From Chitinophagaceae bacterium (GTDB lineage Bacteria; Bacteroidota; Bacteroidia; Chitinophagales; Chitinophagaceae), in contig JAIEMK010000050.1 in assembly GCA_019752295.1 (NCBI GenBank), positions 62,001 through 126,000 on the forward strand: a stretch of 64,000 bases of DNA, in the 5' to 3' direction. Shown here piece after piece: positions 62,319-64,000 of the stretch. Position 1 is the stretch's first letter. Every line of letters starts with the position of its first letter. The notes under the pieces were generated by a model. It was not told the DNA's origin. It saw only the letters and a program-made list of their open reading frames with translations, and did not search any database. The translations under genes were made by a program, and so were the position numbers.

Positions 62319-62816
62319 TTAAGAATAAGATGCTTTGATCTGTTGAATAATTCCCGAAGTTGAAAAGCCTTCTATGATTGGGTTAATGACCACTTTCCCG
62401 CCATTTTCAATTACTTCTTTTGAACCTACAATCTGTTCTATCGTATAGTCGCCCCCCTTTACCAGAAAGTCGGGTAACAATGTTTTGATAAGTTCTAAAG
62501 GGGTATCTTCTTCAAATAATACAACCGCATCAACAATGGCCAGGCTAGCCAGAATGAGCGCCCTGCTCTGCTCGTGATTAATGGGGCGTTCATCTCCCTT
62601 TAACCTTTTTACACTGGCGTCGCTATTGATACCCACAATCAAAAAGTCTGCTTCTTTAGCTGCTTCAGACAAGGAAAAAATATGCCCTTCGTGCAAAATG
62701 TCGAAACAGCCATTTGTAAATGCTACTGTTTTGCCCGTAGCTCTCCATCCGGCAACTTTAGCTGCCAACGTTTTTAAATCCGATATTTTTCGGGGAATAC
62801 TGTCAACTGCCCTCAT
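62319..62816 (-). CDS. D-glycero-beta-D-manno-heptose 1-phosphate adenylyltransferase (HldE C-terminal type)
   Basis: This 165-residue nucleotidyltransferase has the cytidylyltransferase-like motif VAFTNGCFDILHEGHIFSLSEAAKEADFLIVGINSDASVKRLKGDERPI, with HEGH as the HxGH nucleotide-binding site. PDFLVKGGDYTIEQIVGSKEVIENGG is characteristic of RfaE domain II. It adds AMP to heptose 1-phosphate for ADP-heptose, used in LPS. In E. coli this is fused to a kinase; here it is separate. Related proteins can use other sugars, so the substrate is likely but not certain. It overlaps the upstream flippase gene by 14 bp. Confidence 0.88.
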   Translation of the reverse strand: MRAVDSIPRKISDLKTLAAKVAGWRATGKTVAFTNGCFDILHEGHIFSLSEAAKEADFLIVGINSDASVKRLKGDERPINHEQSRALILASLAIVDAVVLFEEDTPLELIKTLLPDFLVKGGDYTIEQIVGSKEVIENGGKVVINPIIEGFSTSGIIQQIKASYS

Positions 62817-63816
62817 GTTTATTTTGTTTATTGTAAATGGGTAAAAGTATTACAGATAAAACACCCACTAATAATATAATGATGAATTGAGCAAACCATT
62901 GCAAAGTACCATTGGCAAACCCTATTTCAAAAGGGATATCACTTTTTTCCAAAACCTTCGCCATAAAAAAAGCATAAGCGCCAATTCCTCCGGGGGTAAT
63001 AATCATTCCGATGCTTGCAAATGCTAATGCCGAAATGGCGTGTTGTATCCCCAGCGATGCCGTGCCTACTGTGGCGTATAAGCCCACCCAGGTTCCCAAA
63101 ATATAAAGCGACCAGATTGCGACGCTGTAAAAAATGAAGAGCCTTTTTTGTTGCAGTTTGTTTACACTGCTCAATCCTTCCCAGATACCCCTTAATATTT
63201 TTTTGAAAAGAATTACAATCTGTAAGTGCGCAAATTGTTTGAACCAGATTTTTAATGCGGCAAAGCAAAATAATAATACGCCCAATACGATCAGTACTTT
63301 GGTAGTAGAAAAATGTCCGCCCTTATTTTGAAACAGGTCTTTGAATAATTGAATCCCATATTCTCCAACCACATCAAATTGCAATAAAAATGCGAGTACA
63401 AATACTAAACCCAACGAGATTACATCAAATGCTCTTTCGGCAACGATGGTGCCGACCAGTTTTTCTGCAGGCACTTTTTCATATTTGGCAAGTATGGTAC
63501 ATTTTAAAACTTCTCCTAAACGCGGAACGGCCAGATTGGCCAGATACCCAATCATCACAGCAAAAAAACTGTTAACAATAGAAGGGTTATAACCCATGGG
63601 CTTTATCAGTATCCTCCATCGTAAAGCCCTTAAAATATGGCTAAGGCTCAAAATAAGAAAAACGGGCGCGATCAAAATATACCTCGCATTTCTTAGCGAA
63701 TCCTTAAACTCGCCCCATTTATCTTTCGGTATTTGATGTAAACTCCACCAAACCAGAAAAACGCCAATTCCTAAGAAGAATAAATATTTAACTATCGCAA
63801 CAAGCCTTTTTTTCAT
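62803..63816 (-). CDS. Lysylphosphatidylglycerol synthase TM-like flippase (UPF0104)
   Basis: This 337-residue inner-membrane protein has about eight hydrophobic segments. Its N-terminal VAIVKYLFFLGIGVFLVWWSLHQI and the conserved LSLSHILRALRWRILIKPMG, MIGYLANLAVPRLGEVLKCTILAKYE and VAERAFDVISLGLVF are typical of the flippase-like integral membrane domain without the synthase. GGIGAYAFFMAKVLE is near the C-terminus. It may flip a lipid-linked substrate across the membrane. In Bacteroidota this gene often lies next to panD, as here (39-bp gap). Confidence 0.85.
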   Translation of the reverse strand: MKKRLVAIVKYLFFLGIGVFLVWWSLHQIPKDKWGEFKDSLRNARYILIAPVFLILSLSHILRALRWRILIKPMGYNPSIVNSFFAVMIGYLANLAVPRLGEVLKCTILAKYEKVPAEKLVGTIVAERAFDVISLGLVFVLAFLLQFDVVGEYGIQLFKDLFQNKGGHFSTTKVLIVLGVLLFCFAALKIWFKQFAHLQIVILFKKILRGIWEGLSSVNKLQQKRLFIFYSVAIWSLYILGTWVGLYATVGTASLGIQHAISALAFASIGMIITPGGIGAYAFFMAKVLEKSDIPFEIGFANGTLQWFAQFIIILLVGVLSVILLPIYNKQNKHEGS

Positions 63817-63855
63817 GGGAGTTTATTCTCCGGCAAGTTAAGAAAGCTATTTTAA

Positions 63856-63999
63856 TTAAAGGTTATTTCCTTCTTTTGGAAAAACAATCCAGGGCTTAAA
63901 TGTTTTTGCTTTTTCAAAGTCCATCATGGCATACGATAAAATTACAACAAGGTCGCCAACAGCCCCTTTTCTGGCAGCAGGCCCGTTTAAACAAACCAC
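63856..63999 (-). CDS. panD: Aspartate 1-decarboxylase, C-terminal part (5' end beyond the window)
   Basis: Translation from the right edge reads VVCLNGPAARKGAVGDLVVILSYAMMDFEKAKTFKPWIVFP and ends at the TAA at 63856-63858. This is the end of PanD, the pyruvoyl enzyme that makes beta-alanine for pantothenate. NGPAARKG and GDLVVILSYA are diagnostic. The self-cleavage Gly-Ser site near the N-terminus is outside the window. The short reading frame was found by eye. It is the first visible gene of the panD-flippase-hldE-ppk1-ppx-panB run. Confidence 0.9.
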   Translation of the reverse strand: MVCLNGPAARKGAVGDLVVILSYAMMDFEKAKTFKPWIVFPKEGNNL

Positions 64000-64000
64000 A

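Noticed and set aside
1-64000. tRNA, rRNA or tmRNA genes
   Set aside because: I checked the intergenic gaps by eye for cloverleaf-like sequences with a GTTCGA-type T-loop and found none. A covariance search would be decisive, and I could not run one.

Overview
This 64 kb window is chromosomal DNA of a Bacteroidota bacterium, most likely of the family Chitinophagaceae or a close relative. The phylum call rests on many small points. There are GT117 (DUF2723), DUF6702, DUF2911 and UpxY-type proteins, an acyl-ACP desaturase, LytTR/His_kinase pairs and an ECF sigma factor next to a beta-barrel protein. At least sixteen intergenic regions carry the Bacteroidota -7 promoter box TAnnTTTG at a sensible distance from a start codon. 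Base composition looks moderately AT-rich and uniform. I saw no phage, IS element, integron, CRISPR array, rRNA or tRNA gene. The family-level placement is inference.

Layout. 1-4.3 kb: the 3' part of a tail-specific protease, a stand-alone UpxY/NusG-like antiterminator, mtaB, and a small DUF4258 lipoprotein. 4.4-10.5 kb: a large GT117 membrane protein and a VWA / MoxR-type AAA+ pair. 10.5-14.2 kb, minus strand: cysM, a cysteine desulfurase and glmM. 14.2-18.6 kb: a probable operon of methyltransferase, PAP2 phosphatase, GT39 glycosyltransferase and CNNM/CorC-type membrane protein. 18.8-23.3 kb: DUF6702, HupE/UreJ-like protein, M1 metallopeptidase and a secreted esterase. 23.4-26.6 kb, minus strand: ECF sigma factor, an inner-membrane-anchored protein with a C-terminal beta-barrel, a cytochrome c-like lipoprotein, and a secreted YwqK-like protein. 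26.6-38.9 kb: BNR/sortilin-like protein, methyltransferase, pdxJ, a UbiD decarboxylase, DUF2911, a POTRA/BamA-like outer-membrane protein, a Tat-exported sugar isomerase-like protein, GNAT, a protein-glutaminase-like protein and the desaturase. 39.2-44.4 kb: polysaccharide deacetylase, a lipoprotein plus secreted cysteine-peptidase-like pair, ahcY, an Lrp regulator, and a second PAP2 protein. 44.5-54.9 kb: valS, a tiny lipoprotein, a DnaQ/GIY-YIG nuclease, tex, DsrE and a multi-PAS histidine kinase. 54.9-64 kb, all minus strand: an ALDH7-type aldehyde dehydrogenase, a LytTR/LytS-type two-component pair, and a compact block panD - flippase - hldE-type adenylyltransferase - ppk1 - ppx - panB.

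Most of the window is ordinary housekeeping and envelope biology. The unusual content is a family of dispersed intergenic repeats. Three loci (about 2.1, 18.6 and 37.7 kb) carry AT-rich AAATTCAAAAGTC repeats followed by one or two near-perfect 26-bp palindromes. A fourth locus (44.4 kb) carries only the AT-rich array and a shared tail. The 37.7 kb copy is inverted. The 18.6 kb copy looks like a recombination product between the two palindromes of a full copy. A 39-nt stretch differing at one base from the AT-rich module of the 2.1 kb copy also lies in frame inside valS, where it encodes about 13 residues of a probable surface loop. Other points of interest are an 83-bp tandem duplication that re-creates the desaturase start region as ATG-AAA-TGA mini-ORFs, promoters placed so close to start codons that leaderless transcripts are likely, and several uncharacterised gene sets: the sigma/barrel/cytochrome locus, the DUF6702-HupE-M1 trio, the cysteine-peptidase-like/lipoprotein pair, and a cytosolic protein-glutaminase-like protein.
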